Of a DNA stretch of 64,000 bases, positions 35,367 through 46,063 are shown piece after piece; within the stretch, counting starts at the first letter, position 1; each line of letters opens with the position of its first letter. A program made the position numbers and the translations under genes. The stretch lies in contig CM075345.1 in NCBI GenBank assembly GCA_037693485.1, forward strand, positions 93,764,001 through 93,828,000, given 5' to 3'. The DNA comes from Kitagawia praeruptora (lineage: Eukaryota; Streptophyta; Magnoliopsida; Apiales; Apiaceae). A model generated the notes under the pieces. That model did no database searches, was not told the DNA's origin, and was given only the letters and a program-made list of their open reading frames with translations.

Positions 35367-35778
35367 AAAGAGACTATTTTGTCAATTTTCAAACTTCAGG
35401 GATGACTTTATCATTTTATAAACTTGAGGGATCGATACGTGAACTTTGCAAAGCTTGGGTGCTAAACAGCACTTTGCCATTCAACCTTCTTCGGTTCAAG
35501 ATATGCGCTCGACGTGGGTATAACCCGCGTAGTAGATCCTAGATCCTTTCCTTTTCCATGCACAGGAGAAATGTCTGGCGTGCGTGCATTTTTTTTTTTT
35601 TGAACCTTCAGGTTTTTTTTAGTTTTTGATAAAAAATTAAATATTGGGCTCCATGCCTTAGAAAATAATTTTATAAATTATTTTCTTTTTTCTTTTTAAC
35701 CTATTTATGGAATTTTTAAGGATTTTATTCCTTTTTTAATTTTCAAAAAAATGGTTTGTCGTTTGGAGAGGAGCTCTC

Positions 35779-36165
35779 GGCGTGGGTAACCCCGCCTAGA
35801 AGGCTTTTTCTTGAAGCACGCCCAGGAGATTTGGCTTCTTGGGCGGGATAATTTATCCACTTGATTTTGTAGAGATGCTTTAGGCGTTGGTATCCCCGCC
35901 AAGGAGGACTTTCTTCTAACCGCGCCTAGGAGATATGGCTTCATGAGCGGGGGTGTTTACATCCCCTTCATTTGTACAACCACTCTAGGCGTTGGTATTC
36001 CCGCCAAGGAGGCATCATTTAGATCACCGCCTAGTAATTTAAGCTTCCTGGGCGTGGGTTCTTTAATACCCTTCATTTGTTACTCCAGCCTTGGCGTGGA
36101 TATTCCCGCCAAGGAGGCCTCATTTAGATCACCGCCTAGTAATTTAAGCTTCCTGGGCGTGGGTG
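35779..36165. repeat. GC-rich repeat, 95-105-bp units, in the Gypsy element
   Basis: Four to five units begin near 35779, 35883, 35988, 36083 and 36155 with ggcgt(g/t)g(g/a)tat followed by ccccgcc or cccgcc, and carry a second box 'cgcct.g.agatt'. The last two full units are almost identical. The motif pairs 'ggcgt' and 'ccgcc' could form hairpins. The GC content stands out against the AT-rich flanks. Confidence 0.88.
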
Positions 36166-36689
36166 TTCTAGGCTTTTGTCGGGCTCCCAGGCTTATTATT
36201 TCCGAATTTCTGATCTCTCTGTAGAACCTTCAGACGACCTATTTTTTAATTTTCATGACCTTCAAGCCTTAATTCGTTTGCTGAGTCCTTGTTGATTCAA
36301 AAACGAGAATTCATTCATGATTGTTGGTTATCATCAACCATTCAACTTTTAATTCTCATTCTAAGATGTAGAAATGATGAAGTCCATTAGTTCTTGCCCC
36401 CTTGCTTCATATGGTGGAGGTCTTGCTTTCTGGTTGATCGTTCAAGAAGTTCACTTGCAACTAAGCACTTGACTTCAAGTCTGATGTGCCTTGGCTGGTT
36501 GCCAATCTTCTATCTTAATTCTAGGTTTCAAACCTTTTTCTTATGCTCGTAGAACCTTGACTAGGTTTCAAGTTGCATGACGCTTCTTGACAAGCTCGTT
36601 TGGAGGCAGATAACCTTGTTGGCCATCAAGGCTTAAATTTTGTGTTGAGATTCAAAGTTCAAGGCTTCAAGTGTGGAATTACAGAGGAT

Positions 36690-37300
36690 CTCGTATAGAG
36701 GAGACCTTCAATCAATGCATATCTCAATGCTCTCTCACTGACAGTTTCGTGCCTTCAAGGCATTATCAGGGAGCCAACGAGTCTCAAGATGAACTTTGAT
36801 AGGGTCCATCCAACAACTTCCTACATTAATTGGTGCCACTAACTTCAAATTGATGGTGGGGGTCTTCAGGACCTGGAAGTGAAAACTCCCTTCATAAATC
36901 TCCATCTTTGAAGAGGCGAACTTAGATAGAGCATCGACCTTGACGTTCTCCTTTCTTGGGATGTGTTCAACATATATAGCACTCTTCGAATTGAGCCATC
37001 ACAGCTTTCACAATCCTCAAGTATTTGGCCATATAAATTTCTCTAGCCTCAAACTCTCAATTGACTTGTGAGACTACAAGCTTTGAGTCTCCACAGACTT
37101 TCAAATTCTTCACCCTCAGGGCTCTCGTCAATCCAAGGCGGCTATCAGAGCTTCATACTCTGCCTCATTGTAGGTTGTTTAGAAATCCAACTTCAAGGCA
37201 TACTCAAGTGCGAACCCATCGGGGCTTTGCAGAAATAAACCTGCACCACGGGTTTTTGTTTTTGATGCCCCATCAAAATAGAGCTTTCTTCTCTTCCAAG
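36690..37300 (-). pseudogene. Gypsy RNase H and linker to integrase, copy 1 (broken)
   Basis: On the minus strand, about 37290-37110 reads LYFDGASKTKTRGAGLF, then SPDGFALEYAL and NEAEYEALIAAL, giving the RNase H catalytic Asp and Glu. Two stops and a frame change break it. Downstream, at about 36,960-36,690, comes a segment like ENVKVDALSKFAS, the usual link between RNase H and integrase. No integrase core is recognisable after it. Confidence 0.75.
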
Positions 37301-37467
37301 GGCTTCTCACCTTGCTGACCTTCCTGGTCTATTACCTCCTGCCCCCCGACTTCTTGGTTGTCAATCTTCTATTCAACCACGAAGTCAGCTAGAGCTTGGG
37401 CTTTGATGGTCGTCCTATGCTCGTAATTAACTTCGAATTCTCCTAGTTCGATTGCCCACTTGATGAG

Positions 37468-37612
37468 CCTTCAATTACATTAAACACGGCCTATTTGAGC
37501 CTTCAATTGCATGGAACATGGCCTATTCGAGCCTTCAACTACATTGAACACCGCCTATTTGAGCCTTCAATTACATCCAACACGGCCTATTTGAGCCTTC
37601 AATTCCTTAGAG
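37468..37612. repeat. 32-bp tandem repeat, about 4.5 units
   Basis: Units of gagccttcaattacattaaa followed by cacggcctattt repeat with small changes inside the degenerate pol region of the Gypsy element. It is non-coding and too short to suggest a function. Confidence 0.88.
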
Positions 37613-37962
37613 CTAGAAGCTTGTGGTTTCATCAAACCTTATTTCTACTTAGTCTGATCAGGTGGAGTGTCTTAACCGGATGCTCAGATACGATAAACCT
37701 TGAGGTTTGGGGTGTGCCAAGTCTAGGCACCACATTTCTTTCAAACAATTCCAGCTTGTAAGAGCCTCATTTTTGAATTGTCATCCATTTCTGGCTACAA
37801 GGATTGGTGGAAGTCCATATCTACGTATCACAATTGTATCATTTACTTGGTGGTTATCCAGGCTTGGATATTGGCCCAAGTCTTCTTCATGAAGGTATCA
37901 ATTGCAACTATAAAGAACTTCCTCTGGGCATTTGCCATTGGGAATGGTGGAACTGATGGTTT

Positions 37963-38640
37963 TCAACATTTTAGGGGATTGATCAACAGTTGCATGTTTT
38001 TGGATATCGATAGAATCCAAATCGGGTCATCTTTTGGGCAAGGGTCCTGCCCCCATATTTCTAGATGAGTTTCTTTCAAGGCAAAATTTGCGTTTTGAGG
38101 CCTCAATGTTCTTATTGAAAACTTTCGTGCCTCCAAGGCATTATCGGGTAGCCAACCGGTTTCCTGGAGAGCCTCTGTAGGATCTATCCAACGGCTTTTC
38201 ATACCTATAGGTGTTATCATCTTTTATATCAATGCTTCGGGTCTCCAAGACTTGGAAGTAAGAACTTTCAACATAATTCTCTATCTCTGAGAAGGCAAAC
38301 ATAAATAGGACATCGGCATTTACATTTTCCTCCCTCGTAATACTCATTGAATTTAGTCAAGTTTCAAGTATTTTGTCACGGTTCCAGCCCTGGCCTTGAA
38401 CTCAACATTCACTTTTGGTACTACTGATCTTGAGTCTCCACAGACTTTAAGGTTTTAACCCTCGGGACTCCGGCCAAACCAAGTATGGCTATCACGACTT
38501 TGCGTTCAGCCTCATTGTTTGTTGTTGGGGAATCCAACTCTAGGGCATTCTCAAGCATGATCCCATCGGGGTATGTTCTGACTTAATTTTGTTTTTGATT
38601 CTCCATCAAAATTGAGCATCCATTACCCTTGAGTACCGCT
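37963..38640 (-). pseudogene. Gypsy RNase H and linker, copy 2 (broken)
   Basis: This is a second, diverged copy of the RNase H to integrase-linker segment. The linker reads TREENVNADVLFMFAFSEIE, and the adjoining RNase H is at about 38,640-38,430. Both copies are followed on the plus strand by the same marker (tgccccccgacttc at about 37,342 and 38,692). The spacing points to an internal duplication of about 1.35 kb. Confidence 0.65.
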
Positions 38641-38899
38641 CTTCAACCTTCATTCTCTAATTCCTTGCCCTCCTAGGGTACTACCTCTTGCCCCCCGACT
38701 TCGTGGTTGTCAATGGTGTGTTCAACCATGAAGTCAGTGAGTGCTTGGGGATTTTGTCCAATGCAAGACCTTTTTCACATAACAGATGGGTTTCTGAACT
38801 TTGTTTTCCTCTTTCACGAGGACGACACTCAAATCTGTATTAAGTACATCCAAGTATAGATACAATGACTTTACATAATCCGGTTATGTCAAGTATTGT

Positions 38900-39400
38900 C
38901 AACACATGAGGTTCCATGTCAAGGATTGCTCTGCTCTTATCTAGGTTGTCCTTAATTTCCATGTTTGGAGACCGTAAAACCCAAAAAATTTCTTGATCCT
39001 ATACTGAAGGCTTATTAAGTCAGATTCAATATCATCTTGTGGTGCCTTAACACCTCAAACGCCTCATGAGAATGCTCGATGTGATGTACCTTATCGAGGC
39101 TCTTGATTAACATATCATTTTCATGGACTTCTATAGTCTTCCCACTAAGATGCTCAAAGATCTTATTTATCAATCTTTGGGATGTCGCCTCTTTGGGACG
39201 TCACCTTTGTTGCATTGGTCAATGTATCGTTCCTTGGTAGGGGAAAGTAGTCACTAGGACATGCATCTTTCATATCAATGAATTCAATACACATCCTTCA
39301 TTCTCCATTGGCCTTCCTGCCTCTTGGAATCAAAATTTATTTTCTTCCGTTTTATCGTTTCCCTATTCGGGTGGACGTCTAGTTTACATAATTAATTGGG
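38900..39400 (-). pseudogene. Gypsy reverse transcriptase remnant
   Basis: Minus-strand reading gives HHIEHSHEAFEVLRHHKM and EIFWVLRSPNMEIK, which match the palm-thumb part of Gypsy reverse transcriptase (pattern 'H...L..VF..LR...L.LN..KC.F'). The active-site strand reads VHENDMLIKS, so the usual DD pair is lost. The upstream fingers region is only a trace near 39,300. Confidence 0.7.
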
Positions 39401-39731
39401 GGTCGACCCCTGGCATATCAGCTACTGTCCAAGTAAATACAACAATGTTCTCTTGAGGAACGCATCCAATTTGCCCTTCAAGGGTTCATTCAGCAATGCC
39501 CTACGTTGGTAAGTTTTCAGGTTCTTCAGGAACTAGGGGAGTAGGGACTAAGTCCTTTGCGGAGTTTTCTCTTTGTTTCTCATCTTCTTGGACATCCATG
39601 TCTTCAATCGAGAGGACCTGCCCCCCGATTCCATCAGACCTCAAAGCGGCTGGATATCAATTCTTTGTTATTGTCTGATCTCTCTTTTCTTCATCAACTT
39701 CATTCCTTGTAGGATTCTTGATCATCAGGTC

Positions 39732-39959
39732 TTATCTTGAGGCAACCGCCTTAAGGGTATGCAAGCCTGTCCTTCCAAGGATAACATTGTAAGCGGGAGT
39801 TGCTTTAACCACCAAAAGGTTCAACATCTGAGTGGCCTCCCTAGGCTTCCGTCCTGTTATCATGGACAACCGAATAGTTCCTTCAACTCTCGACTCGACT
39901 CTGTTGAACCCATAGACGGGCATGTTGGAGGGGGTCAATTGAGAATCGTTGTATCCCAT
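39732..39959 (-). pseudogene. Gypsy protease-region fragment
   Basis: The open stretch contains GFNRVESRVEGTIRLSM and ends YNVILGRTGLHTLKAVAS, typical of the C-terminal half of Gypsy aspartic protease regions. The part carrying the catalytic Asp is not clear in this frame. Confidence 0.75.
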
Positions 39960-40490
39960 CTTCGAGAATGCGAGATATCCACTAATATTCCATTGTCTAT
40001 CGAGACTCCTTTCACTTGCGAGTTGCCTATCACAGGTGTTATGACCAATAGGTCATCATGGAGGCACTTCACCCCTTCCAAGTCAGAATCATCAAAGACA
40101 ATTGTTATTTCGGTATTTGCTCGCTATGGAGCTTCTCCTATGATGTGCATAACTTCTCGAGCAGAAGCTTTACAAGAGCTCCTTGTATTCCTGACTGTCG
40201 TCGGGCCTTCAACTTTTACCTTTGGATCAGAAACTTGATCTTGTGTTTCAGCTGTCTATAACCGTGAATGTTATTCCCCCATGGCTTATGGAACCGACTA
40301 TATTGATTCTTGTTTCTCTTCCCGGGATCAGCCCTTAATGGCTTCGGCCATCAGAGATTCTTGTTTCTCAATGTCCATCAGGACTTGAGTGTTGGGAGTA
40401 TTCAAACGTGCATAGCTGGTGAACCTCGGTCCTTTGTTTCTCTTCTTCCAGGTAGAGTCAGAGCCTTTACTTATTCGAGGATACCTATCC

Positions 40491-40860
40491 TTAACATCCC
40501 ACTCGTGACCACCTTCGCTTCTCGTTATTACCTCCATTACCTCCAGCAGGGGTTGAGGCTTTCCTTACACTTTCCTCTACCTTGATAGCTGCTTTATCAT
40601 CCAAGTTCGGGACCTTCAAGGCTTCCTTGGTGATTCGGTCCATGTAATCCCTCAAGGATTCATTCTTTCCTTGTTTCACCTTCAGGGGGATGTAAAACGT
40701 TTCTCTTGAACTTTTCATCAATAAACGGGGCGAACAATGTCCTTCCTAGTCCTTTAAAGGAGCCGATTGAGTTTGGGGGCAACCGACTATACCATTGTTG
40801 TGTCATGTAACCCAAGGTTTTAGGGAACGTCCTATACTTGATTGCGTCAATCACGGGTTA
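40491..40860 (-). pseudogene. Gypsy gag (capsid) fragment
   Basis: Two overlapping minus-strand frames show the Retrotrans_gag pattern: DAIKYRTFPKTLGYMTQQWY and SRLPPNSIGSFKGL, then KQGKNESLRDYMDRITKEA. A frame change separates them at about 40,700. The region from 40,860 to about 41,900 probably encodes the rest of gag but is badly broken. Confidence 0.78.
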
Positions 40861-42318
40861 AAATTAGTAGTGCATTGGAGTATGTCCTTACATGATTAAT
40901 GGGATCTCCTGCCCCATCACATGCCTCAATGGTGGGCATCTTGAATTTCCTAGATATATGAGCATTCATTATCTCATTGGTGAATGACGGGATTGGATCA
41001 TCATGACCTCCTATGGGCATCGAGTCATCGGGATCAGCCCTTTGTGTATCGACCCTTTTCCTCCTAGGGGTATCACTTGAATTAAAAACCTTGGGGATCC
41101 TAGCCCTTGTGGGCTGCCTAGGCTATTGTATTTCCAAGTTTTTCTTTAATTTTCAAATATGCGCTTCACGAGCGAGTATCCACCCTCCTAAAGTATTGGG
41201 AGCCAATTCTTTGGATCCTTGGGGCTTCGAAGGCCCTAACATTCCTTAGAGCTCCTTGCCTGGTCTTTTCCTATGATATCCCATTGGTGGGAACTTAAGT
41301 TCATCGTGTAATGATGGAGTTGGACATCTATAGTCCCCACGATGTGCTATAGTGAAGACACCATTATCCGGAGGGGATTCGTCCCTGAATTTATTAAACC
41401 CACAATCGGCTGCTATGGATGAATAATTTGAGTCCCTAAATCCTTTCGTTTATGGCCTAAAGAGCCGTTCCTTGAGTCCCTCAGGGTTAAGAACGTCCTG
41501 ATTCTATGATGGGCTCCTTGCCTTGACGTCTCTTGCTAGAACGGACATCCTCTTCTTTATCTTCTTCAGACGAGAAATCGTCTTGGCTGTATGATCCGGA
41601 TAAACTTTGATTTCCTCTAACAAGGGGACCAATCCTTCAATATATTGAGGCACATACTTCTCATGAGTAGATCGATGGTTTCATCAGCAGTTGGGTACGG
41701 TGACAACCGACAAACAGGGTTCCGATTTGTTGGGATTAACATGATGGTGGTGGCGATCCATGCTTCATGTGCTCCGTTAGACAGAGGTAAAACCACCATC
41801 TGCAATTGGGAATTCTCTCCTTGAGTTAGTGGATTTTGGATCACCCCTTGGGGATCACCCCTTGGAGACACACCTCTGGGGGAGTCGTTCCTTGATTGGT
41901 AGTCGAGGGTAGTGGATCATCGTCATTAGTGCACAATTGAGACTTCTTTTTCCTGCTATATATGGAGGTCTCAAGCCTTAGATACGTGGCGAATCATCCT
42001 CTCATTGGGGTGGAAGCCCATAACTTGGGTTCTGATCTGTTAGTGGTGGAAGCAGTATGGCAGAGATTTATAATCATGCTTATCTATTATGGGCATAGTC
42101 ATGCCTAGGATTGGGGGATTCGCCCCTTGAGAGTTTAGACTCGTTCTTTGGACTTCATCTTCTTGGAGACTCGTTTAAATTCTTATTCCTAGAGGGTTCA
42201 ACCCTTGAATGGTGGTACATGTTGACTACATACCAACAATGATGATCAGAACGTGAATTGAGGCTGGTGGATCATCACATCATCCGTGTATTTTCCATGG
42301 TTGATGTCCTCGTCCCAC

Positions 42319-42970
42319 ATACGGTGCCAAATGTTGTGGAATAAAAAGTAGGGTGTAATTAATTCGTGTATTGATTGCTAGGGATTGAGAGCTTCGAGCT
42401 TTAATGGTGGCTGCTCTTGTCGTCGGGGATTAACTCGGTCCTAACAAGATGCCTACGTACCTTGATGAATATCAAGAATCAAGCCAAAACGTAGTTCTGT
42501 TATTGCTTACGTGGCTTGATGCGCCCTCGCGGCGTGGTAACGTAGTGGCTTGCATGTCCTTATTCGAGGATTAAGCCTAAAACGTGGTGGATGTGTATGG
42601 AGCTGTGTTCAAAAACGCTCCCCTTGAGAATGAGGGGTCAGACCCTTTATATAGGCTTGAGAAGCCATAGAGCTAGGGTAGGGTTTGGTAACTTAGTGGG
42701 CAAGTTACCCACTTTAGGCCCAATTCTAGATCCTTCCATGAGGGATGTGGATAACTATAGGAGTTGTATGCCTTGGAGGCTACTCCATGGATGATTTGGT
42801 TTCCTTTTGGACTCAATAACGGAGTCTTTTATTTGGCTGATTTATTAGCCACGAATTTATTATTTAATTAGGGTTTTGGGCCTCATTAATGGGCTTCGTA
42901 TCTGGATCAAGCTAGGTCTAATTAATGCAACATTAATTGTGTCTTTAGGGCTTACTTTCAGCCCATATCA
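42319..42970 (-). repeat. 5' LTR of the Gypsy element, with primer-binding site
   Basis: The LTR is 42332-42970. Just inside it on the minus strand is TTTGGCACCGTAT (42331-42319), the likely tRNA primer-binding site. A TATATAAA on the minus strand lies at 42653-42646, matching the 3' LTR. Confidence 0.88.
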
Positions 42971-43246
42971 GTAATATAATTGACTTCAAAATGATATTAA
43001 TATTAATAATCATTACATGAGAATATGATGATTAAAAAGCAATTTAAAAAGTCCAATTTTTAATATACGTGGAATATAAAACACTAGGATCGATATGGTA
43101 TATGCTTGGTGTATTCTAGAATCGGGAATCTAGAATATAAGGGTCATACTATTATATATAGTTATATATTATAATTAATTTTCATAAATACTTATTAAAT
43201 AATTAATCATAATTTTTAATTTAAATCAATCACAATTATATTATTA

Positions 43247-44099
43247 ATAGCTTATAACCCGTACAATGCACGGGTTTCTTGTATTATATTATAAATTTTA
43301 TTTAATATTATAATTATGTTTTTATATAATAATTATTTTTAATAATTTTTTTAATTTTAATCTGATATAATTTAATATACTCATATTTTGCGGATTATAC
43401 TAATGTTTCCTTATTATAAACAACGTATACGATTTTTAATATATTTTATTAATAATTGAGAAATATGTTGTGATATTTTCAGGTATATATTAATGATTGT
43501 AAAATTTGTTGTAAATTAAAAAGGTAAAGTGTTTTAATTTTAAAGAAAATATTAATGATTAAAAAATAAGATACTATTTATCTTTTTAGGTGTTTATAAA
43601 AGGTAATATCTTCAACTAAAAGTAAATGTAAAAAAGGCAATCGACTAATTACCATTAATTATATTATGTTATGATTTATTTTAGAATATGATACGATTGA
43701 TGTTTTTAGGTGTTTATAAAAGGTAATATGTTCAACTAAAAGTAAATATGAAAATGGCAATTGACTAATTACCGTTAATTTTATTATATTAATGTGAAAA
43801 AGGCAATCGACTAATTACCATAAATTATAACGTGTTTTAATTCGAAATAAAATATTAACGCTAGAAAGATATGATACGATTGATGTTTTTTATAAAAGGT
43901 AATATTTGACTAATTACTATTAATTATATTATGTTATTATTTATTTTAGGTGTATTTATTTTTCTTTATAATGATGGGTAAATAAGTAAATTCACGAAGT
44001 AACAAAAAAACAGGTACCAAAAAATAAATACCAAAAAATAGGTACCAAAAAACAGGTATCAAAACTTTTAATGTTTCGATTTTTATATAATAGTATAGA
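43247..44099 (-). mobile_element. non-coding Helitron H1, 853 bp
   Basis: On the minus strand it begins TCTATACTATTATATAAAAA after an A at 44100. It ends with the hairpin cccgtgcattgtacggg about ten bases before its 3' end, which reads CTAT followed by T at 43247; CTAT departs slightly from CTRR. It carries no open frame. The interior repeats a block, 'gtgtttataaaaggtaatat' plus 'ggcaatcgactaattacc', several times. Confidence 0.78.
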
Positions 44100-44102
44100 T
44101 AA

Positions 44103-45120
44103 CTACCTTATAACCCGTGCAATGCACGAGTTTCTTATAATATGTTATAAATTTTATTTAATATTAAAATTTTATTTTTATATAATCATTATTTTTAATA
44201 ATTTTTTTAATTTGATATAATTTAATAAACTCATGGTTACGGATTATACTAATATTTTTTTATTATAAACAACGTATATGATTTTTAATGTATTTAATTG
44301 AAAAATATGGTGCGATATTTTCGGGCTATATTTTTCTTGAAAATTATGATGTTATATTTTTCAGTTTATATTAATGATTATAAGATTTGTTTTAAATTAA
44401 AAAGGTAACATGTTTTAATTCAAAAAAAGGTAAAGTATTTATAAAAGGTAATATCTTCAACTAAAATTAAATGTGAAAAAAGCAATCGACTAATTAGTAA
44501 TTACCTTTAATTTTATTATGTTAATGTGAAAAAGATAATCGACTAATTACCATTAATTATATTATGTTATTATTTATTTAGGTGTTATACTTTTCTTGAA
44601 AATTATGGTTTGATAATTTCGGGTATATAATAATGATTATAATATTTGTTTTAAATTAAAATGGTAACGTGTTTTAATTCGAAAGGAAATATTAATGATT
44701 GATGTTTTTAGGTATTTATAAAAGGTAATATCTTCGACTAATAGTAAATGTGAAAAAGACAATCAACTAATTTTATTATGTTAATGTGAAAACGGCAATC
44801 GACTAATTACCATTAATTTTATCATGTTAATCAACTAATTACCATTAATTATATTATGTTATTATTTAATTTAGGTGTTATATTTTTCTTGAAAATTATG
44901 GTGGGTATATATTTTAAGGTGTTTATAAAAGGTAATATCTTCAACTAAAAGTAAATATGAAAAAGGCAATCGACTAATTACCATTAATTATGTTATGTTA
45001 TTATTTATTTTAGCTGTATTTATTTTCCTTTATAATGAAGGATAAATAAGTAAATTTACGAAGTACCAAAAAACAGGTACCAAAACTTTTACTGTTTCGG
45101 TTTTTATATAATAGTTTAGA
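44103..45120 (-). mobile_element. non-coding Helitron H2, 1,018 bp, head-to-tail with H1
   Basis: The minus-strand 5' end is TCTAAACTATTATATAAAAA after A (45121). The 3' end is the hairpin cgtgcattgcacg, then ggttataagGTAG followed by T at 44103. H1 and H2 have the same orientation and are separated by three bases. H2 contains more copies of the internal block than H1. Confidence 0.78.
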
Positions 45121-45895
45121 TTATAATATTATTAGTTTTTTTATTAAATAGAACCGTCCGTGATATAATTGAAAAAAAAAAGAGATTTTAGTTAGAGAAA
45201 ATAGAAAAGTAACGTGCATGATTTAAGTGAAAAAGAAATTGATTAGTTTATAGTAATTATAATTTAATTATGTTATTTTACGAAATAAAATTGTTCATAG
45301 TTTTTAGAAAATGAGAAATTAACGTTACCCGTTATATTTCTAGAAAAAAAAGGAATGTAAAGAAAAAATAGAAAAGATGAAATATTTTAGGTGAAAAGAT
45401 AATCAGTTAATTATTAGTATTGTAATATTATTATTTTATTTGTATTAAATATAAACGCCTATAATATAATTATAAAAATGGAGGTTTTAGTAAGAAGAAA
45501 GAAAAAAGGTAACGTGTTTTAGTAAATAATATTTTGTAATTAATAGTAATTTTGTTTTAAATTTAGTTAGATAAAATGTAAAAGATATTCTATTTTAAAT
45601 GAAAAAGGAAATTATTTAGTTATTGAAAAATAGAAAAGGTTATATGTTTAAACTGAAAAAGGAAATTGATTAATAAATGAGAAATTTTAGTTAGATAAAA
45701 TATAAAAAATATTGTATTTTACATGGAAAAGGAAATTATTTAGTTCTTGAAAATAGAAAAGAAAATATGTGTAACCTGAAAAAGGAAATTGATTAGTTAG
45801 TAGATCTGTAATTGAGTAAGGGTAATTAGGTAAATTCAATAGGTACCGTTGAACCAAACTTTTAATGTTTCGGCTTTTATATAATATAGTATAGA
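45121..45895 (-). mobile_element. Helitron H3, 5' part
   Basis: The minus-strand 5' end TCTATACTATATTATATAAA lies at 45895 downward, followed by aagccgaaacattaaaag as in H1 and H2. No 3' hairpin is present before H2's 5' end at 45120. H3 is therefore either truncated or had H2 inserted within it. Confidence 0.65.
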
Positions 45896-46063
45896 TTTTA
45901 TGTGTTTATAAAAGGTAATTTATTCAATTAAAATAAATGTTAGAAAAGCAATCGGCTAATAACTATTTATCATATTATTATAAATAATAATTAAGTAAGA
46001 ATAATTAATTAAAATAACATGTTTTATTAGTTAAGGGTAAATAAGTAAAATAAAGAGGTACCT
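45896..46063 (-). mobile_element. fourth Helitron-like fragment cut by the SIRE LTR
   Basis: It holds one 'gtgtttataaaaggtaat' block and ends in 'aaagaggtacct', like the subterminal part of H1-H3. The Copia LTR starting at 46064 interrupts it before a 5' end is reached. Confidence 0.6.

Larger units (their letters stand above)
33113..42970 (-). mobile_element. Ty3/gypsy LTR retrotransposon, 9.9 kb, defective
   Basis: It has two 639-bp LTRs (33113-33751 and 42332-42970) and a perfect 5-bp duplication, gtaat (33108-33112 and 42971-42975). The empty site is visible at about 30,220. The minus-strand order is gag (about 40.5-41.9 kb), protease (39.7-40 kb), reverse transcriptase (38.9-39.4 kb) and RNase H, the latter in two copies at about 38.5 and 37.2 kb. 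All domains are broken by stops and frame changes. By eye the LTRs differ at only about nine positions (about 1.4%). So a coding-defective element moved fairly recently, presumably with proteins supplied by a relative. Confidence 0.93.
31617..43245. repeat. duplicated segment, copy interrupted by two LTR insertions
   Basis: The parts are 31617-32097, 33032-33112 and 42976-43245. Together they reproduce the intact copy at 29666-30499. The first gap holds a solo LTR and the second a full Gypsy element, each with its 5-bp target duplication. The copy ends where the Helitron cluster begins. Confidence 0.88.

Noticed and set aside
34419..35405. Long frames on both strands with 17-residue repeats, resembling a structural repeat protein
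   Set aside because: They arise from a 51-bp tandem array inside a Gypsy element, occur on both strands at once and lack any start or splice context.
36900..38350. Possible Gypsy integrase
   Set aside because: Only the RNase H-to-integrase linker is recognisable; no HHCC or catalytic core could be read.
37061..42794. Plus-strand frames across the Gypsy element, up to 159 codons
   Set aside because: The minus strand carries recognisable gag, protease, reverse transcriptase and RNase H; plus frames are shadows or LTR sequence.
29666..43245. The duplicated 830-bp segments as LTRs of one larger element
   Set aside because: Their ends show no TG...CA, no shared target duplication and no primer or polypurine site at the inner edges.
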